A DNA stretch of 64,000 nucleotides from Dromaius novaehollandiae (GCF_036370855.1 NC_088102.1:41949835-42013834); one strand, 5' to 3'. Counted from the stretch's first letter, positions 1-15,700 are shown. The notes: generated by a model not told the origin, from the sequence alone. Made by a program: numbers and translations.

Positions 1-732
1 CTGCACTCCTGGGTTTTCTACTTTTCTTTTTTCCCACTTTCTACTTTCTCCCAGAACTGCAGCGCAAAATGATCATAAAAAATAATTCTCGAGCCACCTA
101 ACCTGCTTCCCTACGGCCTTCCTCTTAGGCTTACATGTGGATTCTGCAGTGAACTTTGAACTTTCCCCCAGTGGAAGCACTATTAGGATCTCTCCCCCAC
201 CCAGTCTGTACATAAAATTTGTAGGAATCTAATAATCCGAGTTCTCTACCCCTTTCAAATTGGATCGAAGCTAGCCAATTTGTTCAAACATTACTGGGAA
301 ACGCAGGACAGCAGCAGAGACAGTCACTGCAAAGTTTCATACATCTAATTTCTTTAGGAAATCAGGCTAAAAGACTGCAGTTACCACATACTCAGCAGAG
401 ACTAAGATTGCATCATGTTATTTTGCTGTAGATTCTGCATGCTGTGGACACACTCCAGCTCACAAGCTGAGAAAGACTTTCACCGAGATCCTGGAAGTGG
501 ACTGCTGCCAGTCAGCATGTCTCTAAGATAAAACACTTTAAATTCAGAGCAGAAGAAAGAGAAAGTTCCTCTCATGCGCTCAGTGATTTCCAGCACTGGG
601 AATGTGAACACAGGAAGGAGGAAAGAATCTCATCTAAATGCAAGATGGCAACATCCAGACCTGCAGGTTGACGGAAGCCTGCAGCCCAACTGGGCAAAAT
701 GACAACTACTGAGAGTCAGTAATGGTGAAGGA

Positions 733-770
733 AGGCCAAGGGACTGGTAACAGGCCAAGGGACTGGTAAC
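733..770. repeat. Two-copy 19-bp direct tandem repeat
   Basis: The unit AGGCCAAGGGACTGGTAAC occurs at 733-751 and again at 752-770 without mismatch. A recent local duplication in intron sequence. Confidence 0.9.
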
Positions 771-3700
771 GAGCTCTGAATGAGGTGAAGAGGGTGATGG
801 AAACAAACTGCACAGAGTCAAGGCAGGAAAGATGTGCTAGGATCCATTGGGAGCAAGATGAAAAGATGAAAGAAAGATGGGGTTTGGAAGCCAAAGCACA
901 GGAAGTCACTGGATCAGGTTGATGTGGAAGACAAAGAATGTCGAGCACAAAAATTTAAGGCAAAAGTATGGAGATCCAGAGTCCAGAAGATTAGGACTTC
1001 CACGGCAAAGAGAATCGAACTGGAGGGAGCAGTATAAGAAATGATGGGAGAGTTGTCTGGAAGTGATAGGAGCAACGTGAGTCTGTGCCCACTTCCCTTC
1101 AGAGCATCACCATCATGTAACTTGTAGAAATTTGCATCCCTCGTTGTGCACACAGGTGGCCAAAAAACAGCCTGTGTGCTCCCTATCAGCTTAGAAACCT
1201 GTAGTTTAAATGGCAGAACCTCTTACAATAGGAATAAATAATATATAGGAAAGTATCTTAATACCACAATACGGTTTGTCTCATTATGCAATCACCCTTC
1301 TTTCTGGAGGTTCATAATGAATCTTAATAGATTCTCATGGGACCTAGGTATAACAACACAAAATCTTCACAGGCAGGCAAGCCGTTAGGAGAACAAGGAT
1401 AGAAACACCATCCAGAGATTAAAGTTGGACTCTCAGAACTGGATTTTATTTCCAGCTCTTTCCAAACTTTCCTGTGACACCATGCAAGTCACGTCACATT
1501 TTTACAGTTCCATTTTCCAACCAGTAAAGTAGGAATAATACTATCTATCAGTAGAAAATTGTGAGATATGCTCATGTGTTCATAAAACCCCTTGCAATCT
1601 TCACTTAAATCACTACAGAAGTTCTAACTGTGCAAATCATTGTGCTCTGTATCTCTCCATACGCGCTGGACAAAAGAATTTCGTACTCCGAAGTCCCAGT
1701 TAAGCAAAGCTCTTTTGCATTCACTCCCTGTTAAACATATGGGGCCACTCAGATGCTTCAAACATGATTCAAATCAATCCTTTTTGAATTAGGCCTCGAG
1801 AGAATATATATTATTACAAACAAAACTGGATAACTCTGAAAGCAATGCTACAACCCCACGATAATAGCGAATTAGAATTTCAAAAACTATTTACTGAAAT
1901 CCTATTAAACCCTGTTTTTCCTGGTAGATTACAGTCCATTCAGTTTAGAACAGTCTCAGTTTAATCAGAAAACCTTCTTAGTTTTAGTCTATTGCAGAAA
2001 AATGGAGAGGTGAAGCATAGCAAAGAATTCATGGCTCATTTAAAAATAAAGGTGAAGTAATTGAAATCAAAGCTTTTTCTGTACTAATGTCCAAACATCC
2101 ATCAGCATCAACAGCTATGGATTATACTAAAAATTAAGTCCTATGATCACTTCAGGACATATGTACTAATCTATTTCATGATATGGGTGGAATCATGTCT
2201 TCTCTACATCATGGGAAGAAAAAAGATTCCTTTGTGATTCTCCTAAGTTTGGCTTTCAGAATATAACTTCAGAAAGATAGGTTATTTCAAAGAACATGAG
2301 CTGGATATGGCTTCCTGCAGAGAGCATGCTATTTGGCCAAGACAACTATGTCTTCGCTGTACGGTTACTCTACGTGATTGGCACTGCTTAGTCTGTTCCA
2401 CGCAAGAATGTCCCTACGACAAAGCCTGAACTGCTTTGCTATGCCTTGTTAGTTCTGCACTCGCTGAGCTGTATCTGGTACACGTCCCATGGCAATTGGT
2501 GAAACGTTTTATGATTTACTACCCATCAACTGTGCTAAGAGTAGAAAAATATGTCTTTCTGAAGAAATTATGACAAGTGTGATCGTTCAGGGTATTTTGC
2601 TGGCATGCTCCCTATGAAGCGGCCAGGCTTCAGATCAAGTCTAACAAATCCCAAATCATACAAGTTAGTCCTCACCACAGGATTTAGACCATTTCAATAG
2701 AAACTTGTGTTTTTTTAAACAACTTAAGGCTTACAGTGTTATGCCAGTTTAAATCAAAATCAGTGTTGGTTAAATTCACAAAACTTCCCAGTATCAACAA
2801 AGTCAGAACAATAAAATACTTAGGTACTTAAAAGACCTAGACAACCACATTTTGAAGTACTTGTAAGCATACAACAACACATGTCCGAGAATGCAAACTG
2901 AAGACTTAGGCATGCAAGTGGTACCTCTGAACCACAACTTGACATACAAAACATAAACAGCTCATAATGCACCACAGTGTATCAAACTACTCATGCTGAC
3001 TTTCCCTGTACACTGTTATGATTAGTCAAATTTTATATTGCTACTCTTCAAAAATTATCTCAAACCTCTCCCTGTGAAGCTACTTCTATTATTAGTCAGT
3101 TTAAATTTTAATTATATTCAGTTCCATCTCACCTGTTTTCTTGCAAATATTTGGAGCCATATTTACAATTCAGATGTTTATACCCTTCAAACAGATGCAA
3201 ATCTGTTTAATCCTCTTTGCTCATAATGCCAGACTGAAATATAAATTGCATTTGGGCACACCAGATAGGCAATTGCTACTCAGACGAAGTTCAAAGCCCA
3301 GGGCAGCACAAGTGCCTGCTGCACCAGCCAGCACGGGAACTTGCAAGATCGCGGCCCAGCAACCCAGCAGAAGCTTGCAACCATCAACATCTCCAGCCCT
3401 TGCAGCATCTTTCTGAAGAAGAGAAATGATTTTCTAAATGTCTAGCCAGTGCACCAGAGTACTGGTGACTTGATCAGCACTTTTCCCCCTCTTGCTCTCT
3501 CCCCCTCCCTCAGTTAGCATCACTGCTCTTTAGGTAAGTTATTTCAACAAGGCTTCAGCGCACGACCTAGAAGTCCTGCAACATTCCACATCACCCAAGG
3601 AAAGCTACGGTTCAAGTAACGAACAACAGACTTGAATCAGATGCCCCCTAAGCCTGAGTTTGGCATTAACAGCCCTGATGAAGGTCTTCATATGTCTGTT

Positions 3701-6700
3701 AGATGGTATGCCATTTGACCACAGAGGTGAATCTCTTGCCTCCCTTTTAAAGTGTTTACAGCATGTGTTTTGTCTTCACTAAATTACTTCATTAAATAGT
3801 CCACTTATTAAAAAAAAGAAAAGAAAAAAGACTTGTGATACAATCTACTAATGCAGCATCTGATTTTCCCTCAAAATCAAAACAATTTCAAAACATCAAA
3901 AATAGACAGCTATGCAATATTTTATACAAAAAATTGACTATGGACTTAACTTTTAAAATTAAAATATGCTTTAAAATCATTTTAGGATTGCCTCCTCATT
4001 TAAAATAGTTTTAAAGAGGAAAAAGTTACCATTAAAAGATTTCATGCATCTCCAGTCCAGCACCTTCAGTCCAGAATTAAAAGGGCAAATCTACCACTGA
4101 GAGTCATGCTGAAGTGAATGTTTCTGTATGGGATAAGTGTGCCCACTTCCCATCCATTTGTGCTGCTTTCCTTCCTCACCTCCAGTTTGCACATCAACTC
4201 TTTTAATTTGACCACTGCATATCACCTGCAAACATCAGCAGGATAATTTTAGTCCATTTTAATTTATGCTGTTTAGACTGGGATTGCAGAACTTTAAAGA
4301 TATAAACAGAAAACACTTAAGAAGAAATCTCTCTACAGTGTATATTTTCCAAACATTTATGTGAACGACAGATTTTGAGGCCATCTAATATGTAAAAATT
4401 CAATTTCAAATAATCAAAGAAATACATCAAAGTGAAAAGGATTTTTATGTGGTGGATAGGCAGAACATTAAAATGCAGAAAAATGCAGGTTTCCAACTGC
4501 TATTATGTAGGCAAATGAAACAAAGAAAAAGTGTAGTTGTTTAGTGCAGCCTAATCATCACTATTGAATTAATACTGTTTAAAACGAAAAGCTAAAAAAA
4601 ATGAACTATACACTGTATATAGTCATTCTTTGAAACCCCAATGTACTACAGGTCAATTTAATGTGCTACTTGGCAAAGGATCTCTGAATCTCTCTTGCAA
4701 GTAAAATCACAAATTGCAGACAGCTTGGAACACAAACCAAAACCACAACAAAACTTAGTCTTCTACCAGTTCATCCTTGACAAAAGAAAAAAAAAAAGTC
4801 TGGATTTACTATCCGTTTCAATAGAAAACCAAAATTAATAGAACAGACAGAGATAGGGCTCTGGGTTGCTTTGTCAAGAATATATGAGAATTTTGGCCTT
4901 TCCATCCACACAGGCTATTTTAAAAATGACACATGAAGAATATTAATTGCAAATGCACCTTGCATTACTAAAAGGCACAAAAACATTTTGAGAGAGTTAA
5001 AGGAGTCCAAGAGATTTCAGTGAAAGCATACCACCTGCCCAAAAAGCCTAGCAATATCTAAGTGACAAAAGCAGGTTTTTCTCCCTGTTGAAAGAACACT
5101 AGCATAGTAAAACTCTCCTTTTTTAGAAAGCAGAAATATGCTTTCCAAACAGATTTATGAGTAAGAAGCAAGAGAAACTTCTTCACCCCCAGGGAAGGAA
5201 TATTCCATTCTGATCTTTTCCAATTTGGATGGCAGAATCAGAAATTTTCTTATAGAGCTAAATCTCAAATCTTTTTTCTGATGGCTTCAAAGTCCAGATT
5301 TATAGTGGCTTTTCTACAGCTTGCTTAAATAATGAGTTTTCAAGATACTGAGAAGTACTTTATTTATTCACCTGTGAGTATATCACATTTTATCATGAGA
5401 CTTGTATGCGCGTGTGTAAGCATGCATAGTAGACACATGACTATATTTTTCTTGTGGCATGAAAACACATATTTTGTGTGCTAATGCCAAGAAGAAATAA
5501 AATATAGTATGGAACACATCCACTCAGACACCATAAGTTGCAGACATTTACTATTAACAGTGATGGCTTGGGACTCTGCTATTTTACAGTGAAATTTTTG
5601 CTTGGATGTTAAAAACCTTTTTTGTTTTAAAACTCTTTATTTCTTTTCAAAATAGCATATTTATTTTAACTTTGTAACAAAAGTTTTAGCATTGTCTATT
5701 TTCCCCAACAGCCTGTGTGCATTCTGAAACCTATTTCTTTTTAATATTCATCGACCCCTTAGTTTCTATCAAACCAATGGCATGTGCAATAATCTCTTGT
5801 AATCTACTTCTTTTACAAGTGTCACATGCAAAATAATATAGAAGGGTATTGGCTGATAGTCATTCTTTTGATCCCAACAGGCAGTTGCAGATAATTAAAC
5901 TCTGCTTTAATGCATATGATTCAAACTAATGCTGGTGAATACTGAAGCACAACCAGGCTCTGTTAATATCAGTATCTTAATCTTTGACTTTTCATTGAAT
6001 GAATATGCATTGAATGGATATACAGCTAGGAATTCGATGATAGCAACTACATATTTTATATTGGAACTGCAATGGGTTCTCTTTATTCTTTAATAATGCC
6101 TCTCTCACAGTAATAAATACTTTAATTGCAAAGATAATGGGGGCATTCTAACCAGAACAAAGTTCTGGCAATATGAATTTCAAGAGTATAAAACTTTCCT
6201 TTCTTAACCCAATCAGAACTTGAACTGCAAAAGGAAACAAAAAGCAGTTGTTTTAAACTTTAGTATATTGTCTGTTGTGCTTTTGAGTTTAATAATTTGG
6301 GAAACTGAAATATATGCCAAGTTGCAGAGTGACATGGAAAAAAAATCCAGGCTGTCTCCAGGGACAGCATGCAATGCCAAGTTTGCAAATTTTAGAGAAC
6401 AAAATTGACAAATTAAGTTTTTGGGTTTTTTTTAAGACTACGTTTCTGGCAAAAATATCTGCATTTTGCTTAGACTACAATGAACATGCGAGGACTAGCT
6501 AGCTCTGCCTGGAACACGGGTGGAAGGATGGGAAGAGAGGGAGCTTTTAGCAGTGGCAAACTATTAAAGTAGTTTACTGTGTCTTATTTATATGGTAACC
6601 ATATCCTTATCTGAAAACATCTGAAATGGTTAATATTTAAGATCGTCATTAGGAAACTAAATTAATCTTGGAAACTCCAGAAATTTCAAGGGAGTTAGTC

Positions 6701-9700
6701 TGGTCAAAGCAAAGAAACAGACAAAAATAAAAATGTGTACTAGTTTTAAATATACAAAATTCTTTGAATCAAATAAACTTACTATTCATCACAGGCATAG
6801 TCTGCAAACATCAACAAACAACTCCCTAAAAGCAAACTGCTTGTACTGTGAAATGTTAGACTGAAATTAGATGACTACCACAAATTCCCACAAGTTAACA
6901 ACTGGGGTCAAAACTCGAAGAAACAGTTATTTTCTCGCACAGCACAATTTAAAAATAATCCTTAAAAATACTGCTGTTTTAATTAAAGAGGAAAAGACTG
7001 AACTTAAGTAGGACAATTGGGTCATCAGCTGCCTTCTTTCCACCATAGAACCAACAAGTGACTTTATAAATGCTGAAAAAACCCAACTGCTCAATTTCCA
7101 TTAAAAATATGCCATACAAACAAAAAATCTGCTTCATCGGTAGCTGGAAAGCTTCAGAGCATCATTAAGAGAATTTCAGCAGATCAAGGTACTAAACGAA
7201 CAGTATAAGAAAAAATTGGTGCTCTTATTTACCATCCAGAAAAAAGATCGCTCCCCACCAACAGGTCAGAATAATTTAAGGAACTGCACGAACAGTAAAA
7301 GGCTCAAGGCTGCAACATCAAATTGCCACTGCCCCGCTGTGAACTGCGGCTAGGCGAAACCTCCTAACCGGCAGGGCTGCCCCCACAACCCTGCCAGCTT
7401 AGAGCTCCTGCTGCTGCTGCGTCATGACCAAGCTCTGCCTAATTAAATTGCTGCTACATCTAAGACAGGCTAACTTGCATTTAAGGTGAAAAAATTGTCT
7501 CCATATAGCCATGCAATAAAATTATTCAGGGTTAAGCCTTTCCTGCTCAAATAATGAAAGCCTTAGTTCCAAAGTCTTAACAAAACCCCCAGAGATTTAT
7601 TTAAAAAAAGGCAGAAAGAGGATGCAAGGAAGGAACGTCCGAAAACAAACTTAGGGTTTTGTTCCAATAACGCAAGGCTTTTCCTGCACGTGTTTTCTCT
7701 TAAAGAATACTAAACAAACGTCAGCTGAGGGGCTTTCAGCACACAGCCCGAGGAAATGCTAGCAAAGGGAAGCGCATTATGCTGCCCAGAACGCTCCTCT
7801 GCGCCACGAGGATTATTGCAGCAGCATCGTCCCCTTCACATCCAGGCACCGGGGGGGGGTGTTAAGAAAAGAGATAAAAGAAAAAAGAGGCATTGGTTGG
7901 GAACATTTCTTCTCTGTCATTAAGAGCGTCAAAATTAGGATTACTTCTTTTCCCGGTTCTGCTCCTGGTTAAGGCAGGAAATCAGGGAGCGACAGCGAAG
8001 GCTTTGCTGCCCCTGCGTGCGGAGCAGAGAGGCACCACACCAGGCCTGGAGCGACGGTCCCCTGCCGGCTCTGCCAACAGGCTCCCGGCACGGCCCTGAA
8101 TCCCTCTGTGCTTCAGCTCTCCCCATGACGGGGAACAACGATCGCTTTGTTCATCTCACCAGCTGTAATTTTTTCCAGCAGAAAAATTGTTTTTTGGGTG
8201 TGCTCATGTACACACATGCGCAAAATTTAACACAATTAAATTCAGTCTTGATTAAGGTATTTCGGTGATACTCTAAAATACTAGAACGAGACACAGATAA
8301 CATATAACAAATATGTATATTTCCTGTAGAAAAAAACATGAGAAACGCTGACCACAATGAATAGCAACTTTATATTTCTGCTATTTTATCACTGAAATAT
8401 ATTATCACGAAAATGTACTGTATTTGCTCATCAAAAGTCTCATTTTGAGAAAGGATAAAAACTCTACCTCTGCTTACTTCCAAATCAATGAATAAGTGAT
8501 ATCACATCACGATGACAAGGACTTTATCACATCTAAGTCATACATACTCTGACAGAAATCTTGATCTTTTAAAAGTGCTAAAGTGCTCCATCACCATGGG
8601 CACAAGTCTACCCCCCCATTTTTCCACATAATAATCGATATTCTAAAGCAAGCGTCAACCTGAAAGACCAGATGCCCATCACAAAACTACCACCAGGTGT
8701 TTTCACCTGACTGTACAAAAGCCCCTTCTTCTCAGATCCCTCCGTTCCTACCCAACAGGGATCGTCACTGCGTTATCACTGGATTACAGCACATTCACAG
8801 CTTGAATGCAACAGCAATGCAATCACCAAAGCACAGCACGTGATGCTGCACCACTATCAAGCTTAGCTCAGTCCAGCTATACTGCTGGTAGTAAAGCTTT
8901 CTGCACAGGAAAGAAAAAAGACCTTACAGAATTTTTAGTCTTAAAATTTTTATTACTAAAGTTAATATGATATATTTTGTGTTTGCTTGGGATTTTACTG
9001 TGTGATTGCATCTGCCTACCACATCAGCATAGCAGAACCCTATCCATCAAGGACGGACTGAAACCCCTTTCACTCAGTTTAGCGAAATGGGAAGCAGATG
9101 TTGTTAGCTTGGTAATTCTCTCCAGGAGAGCAGCAAATTTTTGTTTGGGAGACACAATGAAAAGCTAATGGCTACAAAGCATTGCTATTTAAGGGGAACT
9201 ACACGGAAAGGACTGTGTGTCTTGGGGAACGGTTATTTTTTTGTGATCCAAATCTGTGCGTCATCTTGCAGAAGTCCAGCTTCAGACTTTAATTCTCTTT
9301 CTACAGGAATAATCCGTAAATTAGAATTCTTACAGGTGCTCTATTTTTGCAAAACAGTACTAAAGATACAGTAACTCAGGCATATATGACTTTTCATGCC
9401 TGTCAAAGCAAAATTCAAAACAGTTCTATAATTCTGGATCTTTACTATATAGACTTCAGGAATACATCCTGCTTAGATCTCAGATAAAGAAAATTATTTG
9501 GTTGATACAGAGGATGAAAAGCAAGCAATTCTTCCCTTCAGAGGAGAACTATTGCAATGGTACAATTGCAATAAAAGACAGCAAGAGAAAAAAAATCAAT
9601 TGATGGTGTGTTAAGAAAAAAACTACTCATCAAAAGATCAGATGTGCTTGAAAACAGAGGATATTTGATTAAATCTGTCTTGTGCAAAAGAGTGTCAGTG

Positions 9701-12700
9701 AAAGACTGCTCTGTACCATGAGTTTTTTATTTAGTACCTTAACATGAGGATAAGAAACACCATCAGGGAGAGGAAGAAGAAAATTACAGACGCACAGCTA
9801 TCTCCATACAACCTGCGACCCTGTGCGTACAAATGCCACGATGAACAAATGAGCACCTGGGGGCTGCTGCTCCTCTGCTCCCGCAGGGCGGGCACCACGC
9901 GCCCCAGGTCTGCTCCGTCCACACGGATGCTTGTTTGCAGAGATGGACGCAGAAGAGGAGCAGGTTTCATTTCTGCACCATGCGTCTTCACCCGCAGCAT
10001 AGTAACGCGCAGGCTTGTACTGAAGCCAGCACTACCTGGTGCAGGAAGACATTTACTGAGTGAACTCTGGGCTGCACCACACAAATCTGGAGTCACAGAG
10101 ACGACCAAACATTCAGCTTTTCTAAAGGTCTTGAAAAGGACCAAGGTCTTGGAAGCAGCAGCATGCTTTTCTCTACAGTCACACAGTTTTACTCCCCTAA
10201 GACTGGAGAAGGTTTTAGACACCCTACCGGCCCGGCCCAGCTGCAACTTCACGCGCTCCACTGCCTTAAGAGCAGGAAACCCATGTGACTGGCCCCTTTA
10301 GATGTTGTGATACTATAAACATTACTGCATGAATGCCTACAAAAAGAGAAGAGCAGTTCTTACTGATATCTTCTCAAAATGAGTAAATTAAATGCTGTGA
10401 TAGCTGCTAGTTGTTCTTTACACTGAATTATCTCTCTCTTGCAACAAAGCGAGTGAGGAATAAATAACAGATAATAATGAAGTTATAAATATCCTGCATT
10501 CTCTCCCACTGCAGCTAGCTCTTGGCTAGGATCCTAGGTCAGTAGCGGATGTCTGTGATTTCATGTGAAAGGAAAGTACAGAACAACAGCATAAAATTAG
10601 TATGTTTTATTGTTTCAGGCAGCAGCGACAAATATTGATCCTCAGCTGCGTCTCTGAAAATAACTGCCCATTAATTCTGTGACAAGAGGGAGGTCTGAGG
10701 TGGAGAAGAAAAATTCTCCCTTGACTTTATTACAAGAAAAGAAAAAAAAGTGCAGTGATCCAAATTTTTCAGCAACTCAGTAAGGGCTGACAATCTCCTG
10801 TAATATTTGAGAAACAACACAATGACATTACCAGGATAACATTTCAGCTTGTGTCCCTTCATCTGGAAACTGGTATTCTTTTCATGTATCAGCTAATTCG
10901 AGCTGACATGTTTTGCTCTTAGATCATCAAGTCTTGAAATTACCACACTGGAAAACAATTTTTAAGCCTATAAAACATACTTTTCTAGCAATAAATTCAC
11001 TTCTCCACTTTCATATAAGAATAGATAGCATTGCTAAATGAAAATAAAGATGAAGGAAAAGAGATGGAAAAAGTACTGAAAATAGCAATTAGTGTCAGCA
11101 ATTCTCTCAAAATAACATACCAGCAGAAATTCTGTGAGGCACAGGAGAATTTATTTGTAAAATCAGAGGCAACGACTGAATTCCAAGAGTATCTGAAAAA
11201 GATAGGCTTCACCGCATGCCAGCTGGATGCAAATTTCCTGAATTTGCTGTTGTTTAGTCTGGATGAACCTCACAAGTGCTCACAGAATTTACCACTGCTT
11301 GGACTCAACTGCACCTCGAATTGCAATTTTTGACAGTTACAACTATGACAGCTTTTGAAATGAGATATAGTAATTGTTTCCATAATAAAATGTCTCTTGA
11401 ATTTTGTATACGTAAATAGTATAATAATTAAAAAAAATTGAAAAATCTCAAAAATCTAGAAGTACTACTTTTTTAAAGTTCCACCGAAAAATGACTCTTA
11501 AAAATATTCCCTAAAGACTTTTTAAAAGCGTAAAAATGCAGCACTCCGGAACATGAATACTGTTTTAAATTTAAACTGATTTTTTCATTGTCCAAGCTCA
11601 GAACATTAAAAACTTGGTAAAAAGCAACTATTGCTAAATTTTCTATTTTATACTCAACTGTATTATTAGCAGCATACATAAAAAGGGGCTTCAAATTCCT
11701 TCCAAAATACAGTTTCCCTTCAAGTTTACAAGTGAATGCACTTTTACCTGCCAAGGTTAGGATTAAACACTCTGCACACAGCAATCAGCAGCAGTTAAGC
11801 AAAGCAAATAGTGCTTACCGTGATCTCTTATTCTGGTGCACTGGTTGTCACATCAAATACAGCTAGTGAAAAACAAATTCTTTGACTCAAGTTGCAATAG
11901 ATCAAGTGAATGAAGAACTAACTTCTGACCTTATTCTACAAAACACTTCTAATTCTAGACATGCATTTTATTTATAATTTGGGATATTAAATAAGCTGTA
12001 GGTGTTTTTTTGTTAATAAAGGAATTCAGGTCACATATAAACAACTCTTTTTATGATGTGACTATATGAAATAACCATTACCACTTTAAGCAGAAATCTT
12101 TATATTTAAAAGAAATTATGGCTACATAATTGGAAGGATGAGAAGGTTTAAAGGATGTTTATTAGTAATTCACAGCACAATCTCTTCTCTTTCTGTCGTT
12201 GGTTACTATATCCCTGCTAGTTTTAAGGGAATAGATTTAGGAATAAACCTGTCCTGATCATTAGAGGTTTTTTTTTTCCCCTTCTGTTGTTCATTTCCTT
12301 AAAATAAAGGATTTCCAAATATACAAGCTGGTAGACATAAATACACGCTTTCTGGTAGGAAAGTTTGGTCAGCTTTTCAAATACGTACAGGGCTTATTGC
12401 CAAAAGAACAGGTTGAGAAACATATCCTTTCACCCCTACTTGCATACATGTAGGGTTTCATCCCAGACTTAAAAGGAGGAGCAACTGCCTTTATTAAGAA
12501 GATAGAGCTCACAAGTTAAGGAATCTGCTATCACCATTCTCAGATGTACCAAGACATACAGCAGTGATGTCTCCACTGGGGAAAACCCTTTGGAGCAATG
12601 GGACTACTTTTATGCCAGTGTTTTGTAGCACCTACCCAACTACTCAGAGGATTATACATACGACTGGCTTCCACAAAAAGGATGTGAAGGAAAAACCTAC

Positions 12701-15700
12701 ATGCTTGTATGAATTTAGAGATCCATCCATTTAGAGATCCCTTCTTTATTCAGAAGCAGCAGTCAAATCCCTAAGCAGGTTTCATGCATTTGGTTTAGCT
12801 CTTCAAGGATTCCTTACACATTGAAGTTTCACTTTATTTTTTTTTAATTGCCTAAAAAAGAACGCTGTCTAGGATATTTCCCACAAGTTTACTTTTTATA
12901 AGAAATAGTTTGGAGCTGTGCAGAACTGTCGGAGAATAAAGTGCTTTCTAACTTTATATGGTTTTAGCGGTTTCCGGGAGAATCCAAACGAGAGGTAATT
13001 CAAGGTCACTTATGAGTTCATAAAGAGAAGTCTTGGCATTTTATTCTCAACAATTTATTAGTAAAGTTTGCCGGGACTGGTGGTTGAGTAAATTGTTAAT
13101 TTTGCTCTTTTTGCCAGGCCAGCTGCCTCTGCTCACTTCCAGCCTGCAAGCACTGAGGAGCCACCAAACCAACTGCCAGATCCAGAGCTGCAACGTACAG
13201 CGACAGCTCACCTAATTAGAAGTGTTACCTTAAAAAAGTTGCAAGGTTTAACAGTTTCTTCTATTTTTGCTCCTCTAGTGACAGAAATTACTTATGCTGC
13301 ACGTTACTTCTTCTCTACACTATCCTCTTCCACACTCACTCCATCCCACACCATCTTCAAAATTGGGCACCACATACTGCAAGAATAGCTCAGTGCCTCA
13401 GACTGCACTCTGCTAAAGTTGACCCAGGGCAAAAAGCAAGCTCATTTGCAGTACCTGTAAAATACCTAAAAAGCAGCTGTAAAATATCCAAGCAATCCAC
13501 CTTCCCAATGCTTTCTACAGTAGAAGATAATACCATACGTTTCCAAACAAGACAACAAGCAGATCTGCTAAAGATTGGAGAGCAAACAGGCATTAGGACC
13601 AGGGAATTCCTAAGTCCCAATTAAGGCCACAGATTTCTTTCTCATTGCAAGCCCAATAATAAACCAAATCTTTCATATTACCAAGATGAACATAGACCCT
13701 TTGGCAAAATGTCAAAAAAACCCTGTTTCATAATGTTATGACAAGCCATTTTCTGTGACAATAACACTGGAGTTGCCCCCTCAGATGTGATATATCCAGG
13801 AAAAAAAAGCCCTAAAAATATTCAGAGCAGCACATTTTATTGTCTAAAGAAAACATAATTTTACCAATGACTAATGAAGTGCCTGAAACATTTTTTTGTT
13901 TTAGTGAGACAGAAGGCAAAAATTTGAATCAGCATTTAAAATTCTCCCAAGTTGAAAATATACTAAATTTTTTTCCTTGCAAATTAAAATCTTGTGCTGT
14001 ACAGCACATTAAAGTGACAACACACAAAATGGGAAAACTGCTCAAAAAAATGGACGTTTAAAACAAGAGTTTTAAAAAAAGAAATACAAGACATTTTTGC
14101 CGAGTTTAAATAAATATCCAGCTTCTGCATATACTTTCCAAAGTTTGATACAACAATACTTCTCCCAATGAGGTAAACATTTTGTCACTTTTAAGTTGCA
14201 AATTACATTGTAAATTCTGGCCCAAAATAGTTTTACTATATTGACCATAGGTTAAATCAATACATTTTAAATACATGTCCCTTAACTCATTTTCAATACA
14301 GTTGATTTGCTATGCTCAACTGCTTCGGGGCAGGGGGCTGGGGAATGACTTTCAGACCACTGTGCTATTTAAAATGACCACATATCTCTAAGGGAACCCA
14401 ACTAGGGCTTCTCTCTTTACAGTGCAATGACTTACAGCAGATATATACAGTGTTTCTTTACATCCAACATCTGTGTAGTCTGCTCTCCTCAGAAATAGCC
14501 TCAGCATCTGCAACTTCTGTCTGTATTTTAGTAGAGGGGCTGCCAGGTTTAAGAGCAAAGCAACATGAACAGGTCAAACTGGTACAGTGCCCTGTACAAA
14601 GTAGGGCATTTCACTTGTAACACTCCATCTTTTAGTAGCCTCTCAACTGTTTTTAAAAAGTCAAAGCCTGACTTGAAAGGATTTTTAAAAGCATTTTTTT
14701 TATATTATTCTATGTCATGCCTTAGCAGTAGCTTTGGTACTTTCAGTTGGAATTGGGGGATAAGCGGGGGCAGGGGGGGGGTTTGTAGAGTTTTGAAAGT
14801 TTGAGGTGGCTGCTGTAGACTGCGGTGGTGTACTTTCTGTCCAGGTCAATTGTAGTACTGTGGCTATGTTCTATCCTTGGAGGTGGGGGTATTTTTGGTT
14901 GCTTGGCAAGGCTTGCTTTGGAGCTTGTACATGGTTTCGCTCATAGGGTGGGTGATCAGGCGAAAGCTTAGTGGTGCACATCAGCTTTGAAAGCTGGAGG
15001 TAAAGGTTGGAGTCCTTTTCTGAGTGGAGGATGATTGGTACAGCAGTTACCATAATGTTGTTAGGCTTCTTTGTTTGCAAATACAAACTGAAAAAAGTGA
15101 AATTGTTAATGCAAGTCCAGCATCAATGATAGGAAAATAAAGTGTAAATGAGATGCGTGAACAATGAGCATAATGACCAGTTAAAATCTCCTAGCTGTGG
15201 TTAGAAATCCAGCAAAAGTGTAAAGGTAAGAAATCATATTCAAAAAGCATTCACTAAATAGCAGCATAACTAAGAACATGTAAAACTCCCATAACCAGCA
15301 GTCTGAAAAGCACCTCAGAGCTTTTCCCCCACGTATTACAACCGTACATCTAGCAACCCCAATTTTAAGGTGGGGTCCGAGAGTCAAAATGCTCAGACCA
15401 GAACTGTGGGCACACCAATGTTCACTTGAAGGGCAGCATGAAGCCCTCCACCCAAAAGGAAATGCCACATGTCAAGGTGACACAAATATACCATCAGGGG
15501 CAAGATGACATTTATTCACACACTAGCTGCCTTTTAAAAGGGAATGTGTACAGATTAATGGAGCTATGACCTTCACTTCAGAACTAGAGGTGCCACAACC
15601 ATGCTGTAGATGGGGATCAAGGGGAATGAATGATCACGAAGCTAGCATGTACCAAATCTTTTACGGGGAGGTTGATGGTTTCGCATGAGGTGCTCAATCA

